Source: an uncultured Paracoccaceae bacterium
GTDB taxonomy: Bacteria; Pseudomonadota; Alphaproteobacteria; Rhodobacterales; Rhodobacteraceae
DNA length: 64,000 nt
NCBI GenBank assembly: GCA_947499635.1
Contig: CANMPD010000002.1
Coordinates: 124,001 to 188,000 of the forward strand
Direction: 5' to 3'
The notes beneath the pieces were generated by a model that had not been told where the DNA came from, made no database searches, and saw nothing but the letters and a program-made list of their open reading frames with translations. A program made the position numbers and the translations under genes. Below are positions 1 through 9,417 of the stretch, piece by piece (positions within the stretch are counted from its first letter, which is position 1; every line of letters starts with the position of its first letter).

Positions 1-984
1 GACTTCGGTTTCTAAAAGCCCCGGCATATCATGGACGATCTGCGTTGCCTCTTCTACGGCATCTTCTGGGTTATCAAATTGCTGAATTAACGCCGTTGCC
101 AGTTGGGCAAGATTCCAAACAGCGATATTGGGCTGGTTACCATAAGCGTACCGTCCCATGCGATCAATTGATGAAAAGACGCGCCCATGCGCAAAGACAT
201 CCATAAAGGCGCAAGGTCCGTAATCAATAGTTTCCCCTGCGACAGAACAATTGTCAGTGTTCATAACCCCATGAATGAAACCAAAACTCATCCAAGCTGC
301 GACGAGTTCAACCTGCGCGTCGCGTACAGAACGCAACAGCCCCATTGGCCCATCAGCATCTGGGTAATGGCGTTCGATCGCGTAGGCCGTCAGATCACGT
401 AGCTCCTGCGCCTGTCCACGCGCGGCAAAAACCTGAAATGTCCCGACACGCAAGTGGCTTTGCGCGACACGTGTCAAAACGGCACCCGGCAACGCATCCT
501 CACGCCAAACCGTCTCACCTGTTTCAACTGCGGCAAGCGCACGCGTTGTTGGAACGCCAAGCGCGTACATAGCCTCAGACATCAGATATTCACGCAACAC
601 CGGCCCAAGCCACGAACGGCCATCCCCTCGACGCGAGTAAGGGGTGGGGCCTGCACCTTTCAACTGGATATCACGACGGGTGCCCTCAGTATCGACAACC
701 TCGCCGAGCAACACCGCACGGCCATCCCCTAGCTGAGGGTTATAAGTGCCAAATTGGTGCCCTGCATAAAGTTGCGCAAGCGGGTCAGCGCCGTCCGGCA
801 CAGTATTACCCGAAAAAACCTCAGCACGTTCCTCCAATGTGTCCACACTCAACCCCAGCGCTTGCGCAAGTGAGGTGTTATACGCAATCAGCCGCGGCGC
901 CTTGACGGGTGTCGGCTTTTGTCTCGTATAGAATTCAGCTGAAAGCCGCGCGAAGGAATTGTCGAAGGGGATATAAACTGCCAT
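1..984 (-). CDS. selO: Protein adenylyltransferase SelO (YdiU/UPF0061), C-terminus outside window
   Basis: Pseudokinase-fold enzyme that transfers AMP from ATP to protein side chains, linked in bacteria to redox stress. The ORF track misses it because it runs off the left edge. Translated from the ATG at 984 it begins [11 protein letters not shown] and stays open for 328 codons; the family is usually about 470-490 aa, so roughly a third is missing. Visible hallmarks are the nucleotide-binding stretch [17 protein letters not shown], the catalytic loop HGVMNTDN and the metal-binding DYGPCAF, in the family order. An AAGG lies just upstream of the ATG. It stands alone, with anmK downstream in the same direction. 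Family identity is firm; substrate proteins are unknown. Confidence 0.93.
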   Translation of the reverse strand, partial: MAVYIPFDNSFARLSAEFYTRQKPTPVKAPRLIAYNTSLAQALGLSVDTLEERAEVFSGNTVPDGADPLAQLYAGHQFGTYNPQLGDGRAVLLGEVVDTEGTRRDIQLKGAGPTPYSRRGDGRSWLGPVLREYLMSEAMYALGVPTTRALAAVETGETVWREDALPGAVLTRVAQSHLRVGTFQVFAARGQAQELRDLTAYAIERHYPDADGPMGLLRSVRDAQVELVAAWMSFGFIHGVMNTDNCSVAGETIDYGPCAFMDVFAHGRVFSSIDRMGRYAYGNQPNIAVWNLAQLATALIQQFDNPEDAVEEATQIVHDMPGLLETEV

Positions 985-1104
985 GTGCCTTAAATAGATC
1001 GTCGGCACCAAAATACAAAGGCCATAACTGCGACGCTGGCGAACTATTAGGTGATAAAAATCTTCAAGCGCCCAGAGCACGCCTTAGAAGACTGTTCAAA
1101 TCCT

Positions 1105-2211
1105 TTATTCGGGAAAGCTGACCATACCGCCGCCGACATAAGCTTTAACACCTGTTGTTGTCGGTCCTGATGTTGGGAGGCCGCGGGCGACTCGCACGGC
1201 TAGATACCCAAAGGCCTGTGCCTCAAGCATATCTCCATCAAGACCAACCTCCTCGACGGGCAGCACAGGGCAATCCAGCGCGACCTGCAACATCTCCATC
1301 AACACCGGATTCTTACGACCACCGCCTGTCACCAAAATGCGCGACGGAGGGCTGGGGCAATGTTCCATCCCCTGCACCACCGCAGCTGCGCTCATCGCGG
1401 TTAAGGTCGCGGCCGCATCACCATCGCCCAACTCGCGCACAAGGTTGATCATCTCACTAAAGTCATTTCTATCCAGAGACTTTGGCGGTATACGTGAGAA
1501 ATAAGGCTCTGCCAAAAACAGCTCTAACGCGCCAGTTTCGACGGCACCCGACATTGCGACTTTACCGTCGGCATCCATCGCGCGCCCTAAGCGTTCCATC
1601 ATCAAGTCATTCACAGGCGCGTTGGCCGGACCCGTATCAAACGCCAACAAAGCCCCAGAATCCTGCGCGTGGTCAAAACGCGGGTCGACATAAGTCAGGT
1701 TGCCCACGCCGCCCAAATTTAAAAAACACAAAGGCTGTTCGGCACCAATGTATTTCGCACAAGCAAAATGAAAAAACGGTGCAAGCGGTGCGCCCTCTCC
1801 CCCCATTGAGACATCATCAGAGCGAAAATCCCACACCACTGGCAAACCAAGCTTTGCCGCTAAAACCTCGCCATCGCCCACTTGCAACGTGCCTTGATCC
1901 CGAGGCGCATGTGCGAGTGTCTGTCCATGGAAACCCAAAACATCGCCATCCGAAAAACCTGACATGGCCGTGATATGGGCCTCCTCAACGACCTTTGCGG
2001 CAGCCGCGACCTCTGGGCCCGACCACTTGCCTAAAGCCACTCGCAGAGTTTTTTGTTCGTCGGAACTATAGGCGCGATATCCGGTTTGCCCAAAGCTTGT
2101 AATGCTCTCACCATCCGTATCGATCCGTGCAATATCAACGCCATCCAATGACGTCCCGCTCATGGTTCCGATTGCTCGCAGCACACCGGTTTTACGGATC
2201 GATCCACGCAT
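1105..2211 (-). CDS. anmK: Anhydro-N-acetylmuramic acid kinase AnmK
   Basis: Cytoplasmic kinase of peptidoglycan recycling. It opens the 1,6-anhydro ring of anhydro-MurNAc and phosphorylates it to MurNAc-6-phosphate. At 368 aa it has family length. The N-terminal phosphate-binding [12 protein letters not shown] (about residues 15-26), the central [13 protein letters not shown] and the C-terminal [10 protein letters not shown] are characteristic. The ATG at 2211 follows a GCGAGAG stretch. It is transcribed away from tyrS. nagZ, whose product frees anhydro-muropeptides in the same recycling route, is also in this window at 17.6 kb but in a separate operon. Confidence 0.95.
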   Translation of the reverse strand: MRGSIRKTGVLRAIGTMSGTSLDGVDIARIDTDGESITSFGQTGYRAYSSDEQKTLRVALGKWSGPEVAAAAKVVEEAHITAMSGFSDGDVLGFHGQTLAHAPRDQGTLQVGDGEVLAAKLGLPVVWDFRSDDVSMGGEGAPLAPFFHFACAKYIGAEQPLCFLNLGGVGNLTYVDPRFDHAQDSGALLAFDTGPANAPVNDLMMERLGRAMDADGKVAMSGAVETGALELFLAEPYFSRIPPKSLDRNDFSEMINLVRELGDGDAAATLTAMSAAAVVQGMEHCPSPPSRILVTGGGRKNPVLMEMLQVALDCPVLPVEEVGLDGDMLEAQAFGYLAVRVARGLPTSGPTTTGVKAYVGGGMVSFPE

Positions 2212-2393
2212 GTTTATATCTCTCGCCTATAAAGTGTCGAAACATTGTCGATCTCTCCTTTTATCCACCATCACAAGATCCGCAAGAGAGACACTGGCGA
2301 GATATGGTGACAGAAACTCATGAAAATAGGTTCCATGTGGAGACGTCGCGTTTTATACAGCGCCATGCAATAGTTTTAGCCGAGGCAGAGCCT

Positions 2394-3650
2394 ATGACCT
2401 ACCACCCCAAATCGGACTTCGTCACAGTTATGATGGAACGCGGATTCCTCGCGGACTGTACCGATTATCAAGGTTTAGACGAAACCCTCACCAAAGGGAC
2501 ATGTGCTGCTTACATCGGTTTTGACGCCACGGCAAAATCCCTACATGTTGGCTCGCTCATTCAAATCATGATGCTGCGCTGGTTCCAAAAAACGGGCCAT
2601 CAACCGATCACCCTCATGGGGGGCGGTACAACAAAAGTTGGCGATCCCTCATTTCGCGCAGATGAACGCCCATTGCTGACGGATGCCCAAATCGATGATA
2701 ATATCTCTGGGATCAAAAAGGTATTTTCTGCCTATATTGATTACGACAGCAGTGCGCCAAACAAAGCGCTGATGCTGAATAATGCCGAATGGCTCGACGG
2801 GTTGAACTATCTTGAGTTCTTGCGTGACATTGGTCGCCATTTCAGCGTCAACCGTATGCTGGCCTTTGAAAGTGTAAAATCGCGCTTGGATCGTGAACAA
2901 TCTCTGTCGTTCCTTGAATTCAACTACATGATCCTACAGGCTTATGACTTCCTGGAATTGAACCGCCGCTATGGCTGTATTTTGCAAATGGGTGGGTCAG
3001 ATCAATGGGGGAATATTGTCAATGGCATCGACCTGACCCGCCGTGTCTTGGACAATTCAATCTATGGTTTGACCACACCTTTATTGACCACATCCGACGG
3101 TAAAAAGATGGGCAAATCGCAAGATGGGGCAGTCTGGCTCAATGCGGAAATGCGCTCTCCTTATGAGTTCTGGCAGTTCTGGCGCAACACGACCGATGCG
3201 GATGTTGGCCGGTTCCTGAAACTTTACACCGAGCTGCCTATTGATGAATGCAATCGCTTGGGAGCTTTGGCTGGATCCGAAATCAACGACGCTAAAATCG
3301 TGCTCGCCAATGAGGTCACAAGCCTTTTGCACGGCCCTGACGCGGCGGTTGCAGCTGCCGCAACTGCACGTGAAGTGTTTGAAAAAGGGGGCGTCGGGGA
3401 CGATTTGCCAACCCTTAGCCTTAGCCACGCCGATCTAGGCGATGGAATGTCAATTGTGCAGCTTTTGGTGAAATCCGGTCTCGCAAAATCAGGTAAAGAC
3501 GCAAAACGTCTTATTTCTGAAAATGGCGCAAAACTGGACGACCAGCCCCTAACAGATGCCGGTTTGATGATTGATACAACTGCGCTATCCTCGCCTATTA
3601 AATTATCGGCTGGGAAAAAACGCCATGCTTTGGTGAAGCTGGAAGGCTAA
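2394..3650 (+). CDS. tyrS: Tyrosyl-tRNA synthetase
   Basis: Class Ic aminoacyl-tRNA synthetase that charges tRNA-Tyr. The ORF track starts at 2127, but those 89 extra residues overlap the divergent anmK and look nothing like the family. The ATG at 2394 (MTYHPKSDF) gives 418 aa, the normal length, behind a GAGGCAG ribosome binding site. The HIGH-type signature reads HVGS near residue 51 and the KMSKS-type loop reads KMGKS (in SDGKKMGKS). The C-terminal 70 residues form an S4-like RNA-binding domain ([17 protein letters not shown]). A hairpin follows the stop. Certain identity; the start is inferred. Confidence 0.96.
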   Translation: MTYHPKSDFVTVMMERGFLADCTDYQGLDETLTKGTCAAYIGFDATAKSLHVGSLIQIMMLRWFQKTGHQPITLMGGGTTKVGDPSFRADERPLLTDAQIDDNISGIKKVFSAYIDYDSSAPNKALMLNNAEWLDGLNYLEFLRDIGRHFSVNRMLAFESVKSRLDREQSLSFLEFNYMILQAYDFLELNRRYGCILQMGGSDQWGNIVNGIDLTRRVLDNSIYGLTTPLLTTSDGKKMGKSQDGAVWLNAEMRSPYEFWQFWRNTTDADVGRFLKLYTELPIDECNRLGALAGSEINDAKIVLANEVTSLLHGPDAAVAAAATAREVFEKGGVGDDLPTLSLSHADLGDGMSIVQLLVKSGLAKSGKDAKRLISENGAKLDDQPLTDAGLMIDTTALSSPIKLSAGKKRHALVKLEG

Positions 3651-3668
3651 GTTTCACCCGAATAAAGG

Positions 3669-3689
3669 TCAGGGGCCGCTGGCTCCTGA
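3669..3689. terminator. Bidirectional hairpin between tyrS and a small minus-strand ORF
   Basis: TCAGGGGCC-GCT-GGCTCCTGA forms a 9-bp stem with one mismatch, followed on the plus strand by TCTCTT. It lies 18 bases after the tyrS stop and a few bases beyond the stop of the convergent small ORF, so it can serve both. The U-tract is weak. Confidence 0.55.
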
Positions 3690-3693
3690 TCTC

Positions 3694-3849
3694 TTACAGA
3701 AACACCCAATCCACGACTGACAAAATCACAAACACGGGTATTGCGAGCAGCACCGCAATCAGCATCGCAGCCGTCTTTGTCATACGCGCACAGGGTGCAA
3801 TATGCCCGTATACAGAGTTATGTTTTGCGCCGTCGCTCTGTGATCGCAT
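3694..3849 (-). CDS. Small single-span membrane protein (51 or 29 aa), unrecognised
   Basis: Absent from the ORF track because of length. Reading the minus strand from the ATG at 3849 gives MRSQSDGAKHNSVYG... ending TKTAAMLIAVLLAIPVF...VDWVFL, 51 aa. An internal ATG at 3783 gives a 29-aa version that is almost entirely one hydrophobic segment. A weak GGAA lies upstream of the first ATG. The stop sits immediately before the bidirectional hairpin shared with tyrS, which supports a real transcript. No family is recognised. It could be an inner-membrane microprotein; a chance hydrophobic ORF cannot be excluded. Confidence 0.4.
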   Translation of the reverse strand: MRSQSDGAKHNSVYGHIAPCARMTKTAAMLIAVLLAIPVFVILSVVDWVFL

Positions 3850-3923
3850 AAATAATTCCGTTTCGTTACCTCTGCCGTATATTTATTAACCATGATTTAG
3901 GTTTCGACAGAGTTAATGGCGCC

Positions 3924-4856
3924 ATGTTTGATTTGCCGCCCTCTACACCCACTTCAGCAACAGTCTCTCCGTCTGATACTACGGCTGGTCTGCCCTTAGC
4001 CCAATCAGCAGAATTTGCAAAAGCTCTCGAACTGTATGGACAAAAGCCTGTGGTTCTGTATGGGCTCGACAATTTGCTTGTGCTTCGGCAGAAATTTTTC
4101 AAAACCTTCCAAGTGGCAATGGTTAACCGCGCCAAGATTCCTGATCTCAGCGCCATCGCCTTGGAATTACACGGCCTTGGGCTCAAACAAACGCTGCTTT
4201 TGATATCCCCTGAAACGCCGCAACCTGAACTGGCCCAACAAGGCGCGTTGCCGCTTATGACCCCTGCAACCGTTGCAAAACTAAACCTAACAGGCAGTTA
4301 TGATAAGCTGCGTGCAGGCTTACACCAAAAGTGGCGCAATCGGTTGAAGTATAGTGAAGCGCAAGGATTGCGCGTTACACGACAAAACATGCCTCAAGAT
4401 CCCGGTCACTGGTTGCTCCACGCAGATGTTGATTTACAGCGCCAACGTGGGTATCGCAGCTGGCCATATGCCCTAACCCTGGCCTATTGCGCCGCAAACC
4501 CCGGACGCGTAAAGCTGTTCCAAGCGTTTGAAAAAAAGACGCCAATCGCTGCGATCTTAGTTCTAACTCATGGTAAGCAAGCAACATATCATATTGCTCA
4601 TAACACGGCTCGCGGCAAAGCCTTATGTGCGCATAATCTGCTGATGTGGTCCGCTATGACCTGGCTGGCGTCACAGAAGGTGTCAATACTTGACCTCGGC
4701 GTCATCAATACCGAGGACTCGACAGGACTAGCACGGTTCAAACTCGGGACGGGTGCGAGCCCCTCCAAACTAGGAGGCACGTGGCTATTCCTGCCCCCCC
4801 TAGGGCGCAGTATGAGGTTTCTCACGCGGCTAGATCAAAACAAAATGCGCACATAA
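3924..4856 (+). CDS. FemAB/BioF2-like GNAT-fold acyltransferase
   Basis: 310-aa soluble protein. The segment LHQKWRNRLKYSEAQGL (about residues 134-150) and the later region with HNLLMWSAMTWL and RFKLGTG match the acetyltransferase family often annotated as FemAB-like or BioF2-like in Rhodobacterales. These proteins are assumed to transfer acyl or aminoacyl groups, but the substrate is not known for this one. It is convergent with uup and follows tyrS after a terminator, so it probably has its own promoter in the 70 bases after the small ORF. An ATG at 3924 follows TTAATGGCGCC with no strong ribosome binding site. Identity to superfamily level only. Confidence 0.7.
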   Translation: MFDLPPSTPTSATVSPSDTTAGLPLAQSAEFAKALELYGQKPVVLYGLDNLLVLRQKFFKTFQVAMVNRAKIPDLSAIALELHGLGLKQTLLLISPETPQPELAQQGALPLMTPATVAKLNLTGSYDKLRAGLHQKWRNRLKYSEAQGLRVTRQNMPQDPGHWLLHADVDLQRQRGYRSWPYALTLAYCAANPGRVKLFQAFEKKTPIAAILVLTHGKQATYHIAHNTARGKALCAHNLLMWSAMTWLASQKVSILDLGVINTEDSTGLARFKLGTGASPSKLGGTWLFLPPLGRSMRFLTRLDQNKMRT

Positions 4857-4905
4857 TGCCCGGCACACCTCTTATCCAAAGTTGCCGGATCTGAGATGTG
4901 CGCAT
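4845..4905. terminator. Convergent terminator between the GNAT gene and uup
   Basis: Outer inverted repeat ATGCGCACAT / ATGTGCGCAT encloses a second one, CCGGCA / TGCCGG. The left arm overlaps the stop of the GNAT gene and the right arm ends 9 bases before the uup stop. This nested structure probably terminates both transcripts; there is no long U-run. Confidence 0.55.
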
Positions 4906-4914
4906 CTTGGGATG

Positions 4915-6744
4915 TTAGCTATGTTCAGACGATGCTTGGGATTTCTCTTCTAGCTCCAGCCACTCTTCTTCGGCATCTGATAGTTTTTCGTGCCTCTCAA
5001 TTAAAGCGTCTGTTGCCTTTTGAAATTTGACCGGTTCTTTTGTGAAAAGCTCAGGGTCCGCCATCAACTCTTCAAGCTTCGCAATCTCCGCCTCAAGACG
5101 TGCGATTTCTGCGGGCAGAACCTCTAGGCGGTGCTTTTCCTTAAACGTCAGCCCGTCTTTTGGATCGGCAGATTTATCCTCTACGGCTTTAGATTTACTG
5201 CCTTTGGCTTTTTCGATCTTTTCGGCGTTTTCTTGCGATCCACGCTGGTTTTGATAATCACTCCAACCGCCGGCATAAACCGTGGCCCGACCAAACCCTT
5301 CCATCGCAATAGTCGTGGTTGCCACGCGATCTAAAAAGTCACGATCGTGGCTAACCAATAGAACTGTACCGTCGTATGCGTCCAACAATTCTTGTATTAA
5401 ATCAAGAGTTTCGACATCTAAATCGTTGGTTGGTTCATCCAGCACCAAAAGATTGGAAGACCGCGCCATTAAACGCGCAAGCAAAAGCCGCGCCTTTTCG
5501 CCACCAGACAAAGACCGAACCGGTGCGCGTGCTTGACGGTCATCGAACAAAAATTCCTTTAGGTAACCAACAACATGTTTAGGCTGGCCCCGTACAAGGA
5601 TTTGATCCGCTTTACCCGAGATCCCCAACAACGGATCCCCTGTCAGGTTTTCCCAAAGCGTCGCGTTGCCGTCCAACTGATCGCGGGTCTGATCAAACAG
5701 CGCGATTTCAAGGTTCGTGCCAAGCTCAACAGTCCCCTGATCGGGCGCTTCGGTTCCTAGCAGCATTTTCAACAAAGTGGTTTTACCAGCACCGTTGGGA
5801 CCAACAAACGCAATGCGTTCCCCACGTTGCACTTTGATTGAAAAGTCTTTGAGGATGACTTTATCGCCATAGGATTTCGAAATATCTACGGCTTCAATCA
5901 CCTTACGGCCAGACTTCGGACCTGACTCGAGCTCTAGCGCTGCCGTGCCTTGGCGTTTAATTTGCCCCGAACGTTCAGCTTTCAAATCATTAAGCGCGCG
6001 CACCCGTCCCATATTGCGCTTACGGCGCGCAGAAATACCCTCAACTGCCCAGCGGCTCTCTGATTTGATTAGGCGGTTCAGCTTGTGCCGCGCCTGATCT
6101 TCTTCTTCCCAGAGTTTGTCACGCCATGCCTCAAAATCTTGAAACCCTTTTTCCTGGCGGCGGACCTGCCCCCGGTCGACCCAAAGCGTTGCACGCGTTA
6201 ACGCATTCAAAAATGCACGGTCATGCGAAATAAGCACAAAGCCTGCACGCGTGGACCTAAGCTCACTTTCGAGCCAAGTGATCGCTTCAATATCAAGGTG
6301 GTTCGTCGGCTCGTCGAGCAGCATCAATTCCGGCGCTTCGGCCATCAGTTTCGCCAGTGCCGCGCGGCGACGTTCCCCACCTGAGGCAGTTTCGACGGGA
6401 CGTGCGGGATCAAACTTTAACCCCTCGCCAGCGCGCTCAACTTTGTACATTTCACCGGCATCCAGATTGGACATCGCAAAATCACCAAGGGTGGCGAACC
6501 CTGTCATCTTAGGGTCTTGTTCCATATAGCCAACCGACTTGCCGGGAGGGATGATCACACTCCCCTTGTCAGCTTCGACCAAACCGGCCATCACCTTCAT
6601 TAAGGTCGATTTGCCAGAGCCATTGCGCCCGACCAAGGCCACCCGATCACCGGGTTGCACAACAAGATCAAGATCAGAGAAGATAGGGTCACCACCGAAA
6701 GTCAGTGAAATGCCGCTCATTTGTAAAAGAGGAATACGTGCCAT
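4915..6744 (-). CDS. uup: ABC-F family ATPase Uup
   Basis: Soluble twin-ATPase of the ABC-F family, which act on ribosomes; Uup has also been linked to DNA branch intermediates. The 609 aa contain two nucleotide-binding domains: Walker A GRNGSGKST (near residue 39) and GPNGAGKTT (near 320), signatures SGGERRRAALA and SGGEKARLLLA, and Walker B LLDEPTNHLD and VLDEPTNDLD. The C-terminal 90 residues are a charged coiled coil (LPAEIARLEAEIAKLEELM), which separates Uup from shorter ABC-F members. No transmembrane segments. It lies 54 bases downstream of olsB on the same strand, so the two may share a transcript. Confidence 0.93.
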   Translation of the reverse strand: MARIPLLQMSGISLTFGGDPIFSDLDLVVQPGDRVALVGRNGSGKSTLMKVMAGLVEADKGSVIIPPGKSVGYMEQDPKMTGFATLGDFAMSNLDAGEMYKVERAGEGLKFDPARPVETASGGERRRAALAKLMAEAPELMLLDEPTNHLDIEAITWLESELRSTRAGFVLISHDRAFLNALTRATLWVDRGQVRRQEKGFQDFEAWRDKLWEEEDQARHKLNRLIKSESRWAVEGISARRKRNMGRVRALNDLKAERSGQIKRQGTAALELESGPKSGRKVIEAVDISKSYGDKVILKDFSIKVQRGERIAFVGPNGAGKTTLLKMLLGTEAPDQGTVELGTNLEIALFDQTRDQLDGNATLWENLTGDPLLGISGKADQILVRGQPKHVVGYLKEFLFDDRQARAPVRSLSGGEKARLLLARLMARSSNLLVLDEPTNDLDVETLDLIQELLDAYDGTVLLVSHDRDFLDRVATTTIAMEGFGRATVYAGGWSDYQNQRGSQENAEKIEKAKGSKSKAVEDKSADPKDGLTFKEKHRLEVLPAEIARLEAEIAKLEELMADPELFTKEPVKFQKATDALIERHEKLSDAEEEWLELEEKSQASSEHS

Positions 6745-6798
6745 AAGAGCGGGCTAAACCGCAAAGCCCTTCAGGTCAATGTATGATAGCATCTCATT

Positions 6799-7569
6799 TC
6801 ACCCGACCACAGCCCGTAGCAGACGTTTACGCGTTGCTGGAATGGCCTCAACCTCGAGCCCTGTAAAAACATGCAACGTATTTAGCTGCCGATCAACAAC
6901 AGCATGATCACTGACCCAGCCCCCCATCATCAAATACGTACGTAACAGGGCCGGCATACGTAGCATCGCTTTTCTCATATCTGGCTTATGCCTTAACCGC
7001 GCGCCATATTCGTAAACATCCGGAGATTTTATCTTTGGCAACCAACACTTTGGCGCAACATATCGATGTTTGAGCATTGCAAAGACATCAAGATATGTCT
7101 TGGTTTCCGTTCCTGCAAAAGAGGTACAACCAAATAACATCTTGATATTTTCTCTATCAACAAGGACCGTCAGCGCCGCCCATGCAACACGTAAAATATC
7201 CGGATCGCTCCAGTCCTTGTGAATACAGAAACGCCCTATCTCGAGCATTGGGCCTTTAAAAGCAGCAAGCGCCTCTAGATCGTAATATTGCGCGGAATAA
7301 CTCTGCGAAACATCCGCACCGTCTGGGTACACGCAGAGACGAAAACAACAAACCAAACGCCGAGACTGAACATCCTCGATGAGAACATGCTGGCAATGTT
7401 CATCAAATCGGTCGCGATCCAATGCGGTCATCGAAAAACTATGAGTTCGCAATTTCTGCGCGGCAAGCACATCATCCAACGCCCAGGTTAAACGCGCACG
7501 GTATTTTCCCTTTTGCAAAAGGGTTTCAAGTGGGCAATTCGCAATGTCGTCAGACGTAGGCTGCGTCAT
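6799..7569 (-). CDS. olsB: L-ornithine N-alpha-acyltransferase OlsB (lyso-ornithine lipid synthase)
   Basis: Transfers a 3-hydroxyacyl chain from acyl-ACP to the alpha-amino group of ornithine, the first step of ornithine lipid synthesis, a phosphorus-free membrane lipid. The 256 aa show the family hallmarks LRTHSF, the central MLEIGRFCIHKDW and the LFGCTSFAGTET region. In many Rhodobacterales the O-acyltransferase gene olsA follows directly; here uup follows instead, so olsA must be elsewhere or absent. An AGGAGG ribosome binding site precedes the ATG and lies within a short direct repeat (see 7583-7608). Confidence 0.92.
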   Translation of the reverse strand: MTQPTSDDIANCPLETLLQKGKYRARLTWALDDVLAAQKLRTHSFSMTALDRDRFDEHCQHVLIEDVQSRRLVCCFRLCVYPDGADVSQSYSAQYYDLEALAAFKGPMLEIGRFCIHKDWSDPDILRVAWAALTVLVDRENIKMLFGCTSFAGTETKTYLDVFAMLKHRYVAPKCWLPKIKSPDVYEYGARLRHKPDMRKAMLRMPALLRTYLMMGGWVSDHAVVDRQLNTLHVFTGLEVEAIPATRKRLLRAVVG

Positions 7570-7582
7570 TCACTCTACCCTC

Positions 7583-7608
7583 CTGAATGGAACACCCCTG
7601 ATGGAACA
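7583..7608 (-). repeat. Direct repeat in the olsB leader
   Basis: Plus strand reads CTGAATGGAACA then, four bases on, CTGATGGAACA: two copies of an 11-12 base unit with a period of about 14. On the minus strand the downstream copy runs into the olsB ribosome binding site (CAGGAGGG). It could be an operator half-site pair or a slipped duplication. Spacing between the GAAC cores is 10, not the 7 of a GAAC-N7-GAAC LexA box. Confidence 0.4.
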
Positions 7609-7684
7609 TTCATAGCCAGCTAAGACATATTACCCAAACCGAAGATGCGTAAACACAAAGCATGACTGAATAACACGGATATGA

Positions 7685-7707
7685 GGTTGGATTACGAAAA
7701 TCCAACC
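7685..7707 (-). terminator. Hairpin downstream of bamE
   Basis: Perfect 9-bp inverted repeat GGTTGGATT / AATCCAACC with a 5-base loop, about 45 bases after the bamE stop and before olsB. It lacks a clear U-run but is placed to separate bamE from olsB. Confidence 0.5.
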
Positions 7708-7750
7708 CCGTGATGCACCATAGTATTGCCGTGCTTTAAATATGTCTTTC

Positions 7751-8218
7751 CTAGTTGATCAAACTGGATGGGTCAAAGTTGCCCAAATTCCCCAACAGTT
7801 GGCGCAAGAATGTTTTGTCTTCCAAAGTTGAACTGGTCACGCGGCGCTCCAAAGGTACGACACGCCCGTCCGCAAGCGCGTAGTGTTCAACACCACTGAC
7901 CACATCCCCTTCGTCAAACGTAATTGCCACAAGATCACGCGAGACAACTTTTGGTGCCCGTGCCCCTGCTATTCTCACGACTGAACTGATATAGTAGTAT
8001 CCACCACTGCGCACGACGCCTGCGGCTGTCGGCTCACCCAGGGTTTCTGTGACGCTTGCACGGGTATCGACACCAACCACCACTTCAGAGAGCAGCTCGT
8101 CGCTCGGAACCCAGCCATGCTTGCGATTCGTCGCAGCACAGGCCGCAAGCGCGATTCCCAAAGTGGCAACGGCCGCTATTTTCATTGAGGTCTTGATGGT
8201 TTTTGCAAATGCAAACAT
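7751..8218 (-). CDS. bamE: Outer membrane assembly lipoprotein BamE (SmpA/OmlA)
   Basis: Accessory lipoprotein of the BAM complex that inserts beta-barrel proteins in the outer membrane. The ORF track starts at 8407, but the extra 63 residues are in the divergent promoter region and overlap the start of the DUF177 gene. The ATG at 8218 sits behind AGGAAAG and begins a lipoprotein signal: MFAFAKTIKTSMKIA...ALAAC, with Cys in a LAAC lipobox. The mature part has the SmpA/OmlA pattern of two helices then strands (VGVDTRASVTETLGEPTAAG). The 155 aa fit. It is divergent from the DUF177-rpmF-plsX-fabH block, the usual alphaproteobacterial arrangement. Confidence 0.93.
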   Translation of the reverse strand: MFAFAKTIKTSMKIAAVATLGIALAACAATNRKHGWVPSDELLSEVVVGVDTRASVTETLGEPTAAGVVRSGGYYYISSVVRIAGARAPKVVSRDLVAITFDEGDVVSGVEHYALADGRVVPLERRVTSSTLEDKTFLRQLLGNLGNFDPSSLIN

Positions 8219-8384
8219 ATGTCTTTCCTGCTCTTGGTCGGCAATGGTCCTATGCTTGTCCAGAAACCGTTCCTTAGGTTGTATTTTTGACAAGATACCG
8301 GGGCACAATCCTGCGGCTTGATAATACCTGAAGTCCCGATTACCTAAAGCAGACCTTTGGTTCAAGAAATGAAAGTGACGCCCT

Positions 8385-8930
8385 ATGGTCGAAAACAACG
8401 CCGACACCTTTGCTTTGCGCGTCGCAGATCTGTCTCAGAACACTGCAACTCGGTTTGAAATACAACCTGAAACCCCGCTCCTGTCTGAAATTGCGACACA
8501 AATGGGGGTATTAGGGTTACGTAAACTGCGGTTTATAGGTGAAATTCGTGGTCACGGAAAACGCAACTGGGCCCTAAAGGGTGATTTAGGTTTTACCGTA
8601 ACCCAGCCCTGTGTGGTCACATTAGATCCCGTGAACACCCGAATCGATACAAAAATCGAACGGCTGTTTCTTGCCAATTACGACATTCCGGGTGAAGAAG
8701 AAGCTGAGATGCCCGAGGACGACAATGTCGAGCCTCTTGAGAGCCACATCAATCCCTACACAGTGATGCTTGAGGCTCTGGCGTTACATCTCCCGCAATA
8801 CCCACGCAAAAACGGAGTTGAATTGGGTGAATCCGTACATACCGCCCCGGGAATCGCGCCCATGCGCGACGAAGATACACGCCCCTTTGCCGGCCTCGCC
8901 TCTTTGCGTGATCAGCTTAAGCCTGATTAA
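8385..8930 (+). CDS. DUF177 / YceD family protein
   Basis: 181-aa protein of the YceD (DUF177) family, which lies upstream of rpmF in most bacteria and has been linked to 23S rRNA accumulation. The core GKRNWALKGDLGFTVTQPCVVTLDPV is typical: a strand-rich segment followed by the conserved Cys and an acidic C-terminal part (EEEAEMPEDDN). It begins the plus-strand lipid and ribosome block and is divergent from bamE. 244 bases separate it from rpmF, so rpmF may have an added promoter. Assignment is firm; molecular role is not. Confidence 0.9.
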   Translation: MVENNADTFALRVADLSQNTATRFEIQPETPLLSEIATQMGVLGLRKLRFIGEIRGHGKRNWALKGDLGFTVTQPCVVTLDPVNTRIDTKIERLFLANYDIPGEEEAEMPEDDNVEPLESHINPYTVMLEALALHLPQYPRKNGVELGESVHTAPGIAPMRDEDTRPFAGLASLRDQLKPD

Positions 8931-9174
8931 AATACAAAATACGAGGTTCGCATCAATGCTGTGTAAAACATGGCTCCCACCCGCCACATATGCTGCGTTA
9001 TGATGAGAATTCCCTTGCGCAATGCAGAAATTTTAGTATTTTCGCGCGCTCATCGGAATTTTGGTTGGACATTGGTGGCCCTGCAGCCTAAACGCACGTC
9101 ACACCGAGTGAATCGAGAATTATAGAAACGCGCTGCGGGCTCTGCCCAAGGCCTTAGTAGACAAAGGTTGAGAC

Positions 9175-9381
9175 ATGGCTGTCCAACAGAATAAAGTATC
9201 CAAATCACGCCGCAACAACCGTCGCGCGCACGATGCACTGGTTGCTGCAAACCCAAACGAGTGCTCTAACTGTGGCGAACTGCGTCGTCCACACCATGTG
9301 TGCCCGTCTTGCGGTCACTATGACAACAAAGAAATCGTTGCACAAAACGACGAAATCGATCTCGACGAAGACGCGGCATAA
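9175..9381 (+). CDS. rpmF: 50S ribosomal protein L32
   Basis: 68-aa ribosomal protein. The N-terminus [19 protein letters not shown] is the basic rRNA-binding tail. [18 protein letters not shown] has the four zinc-ligand cysteines intact, so this is the zinc-containing form rather than the Cys-free paralogue. ATG at 9175 follows AAAGGTTGAG. It precedes plsX by 62 bases, the classic rpmF-plsX-fabH order that ties ribosome and phospholipid synthesis. Confidence 0.97.
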   Translation: MAVQQNKVSKSRRNNRRAHDALVAANPNECSNCGELRRPHHVCPSCGHYDNKEIVAQNDEIDLDEDAA

Positions 9382-9417
9382 GCGTCTTCTCACCACGTGA
9401 GATCACGATGAGAACTT

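Noticed and set aside
2127-2393. 89-codon N-terminal extension of tyrS in the ORF track
   Set aside because: Overlaps the divergent anmK, has no family similarity, and the ATG at 2394 has a ribosome binding site and gives normal TyrRS length.
7588-7608. LexA-type SOS box upstream of olsB
   Set aside because: The GAAC cores are 10 bases apart, not 7, and olsB is not an SOS gene.
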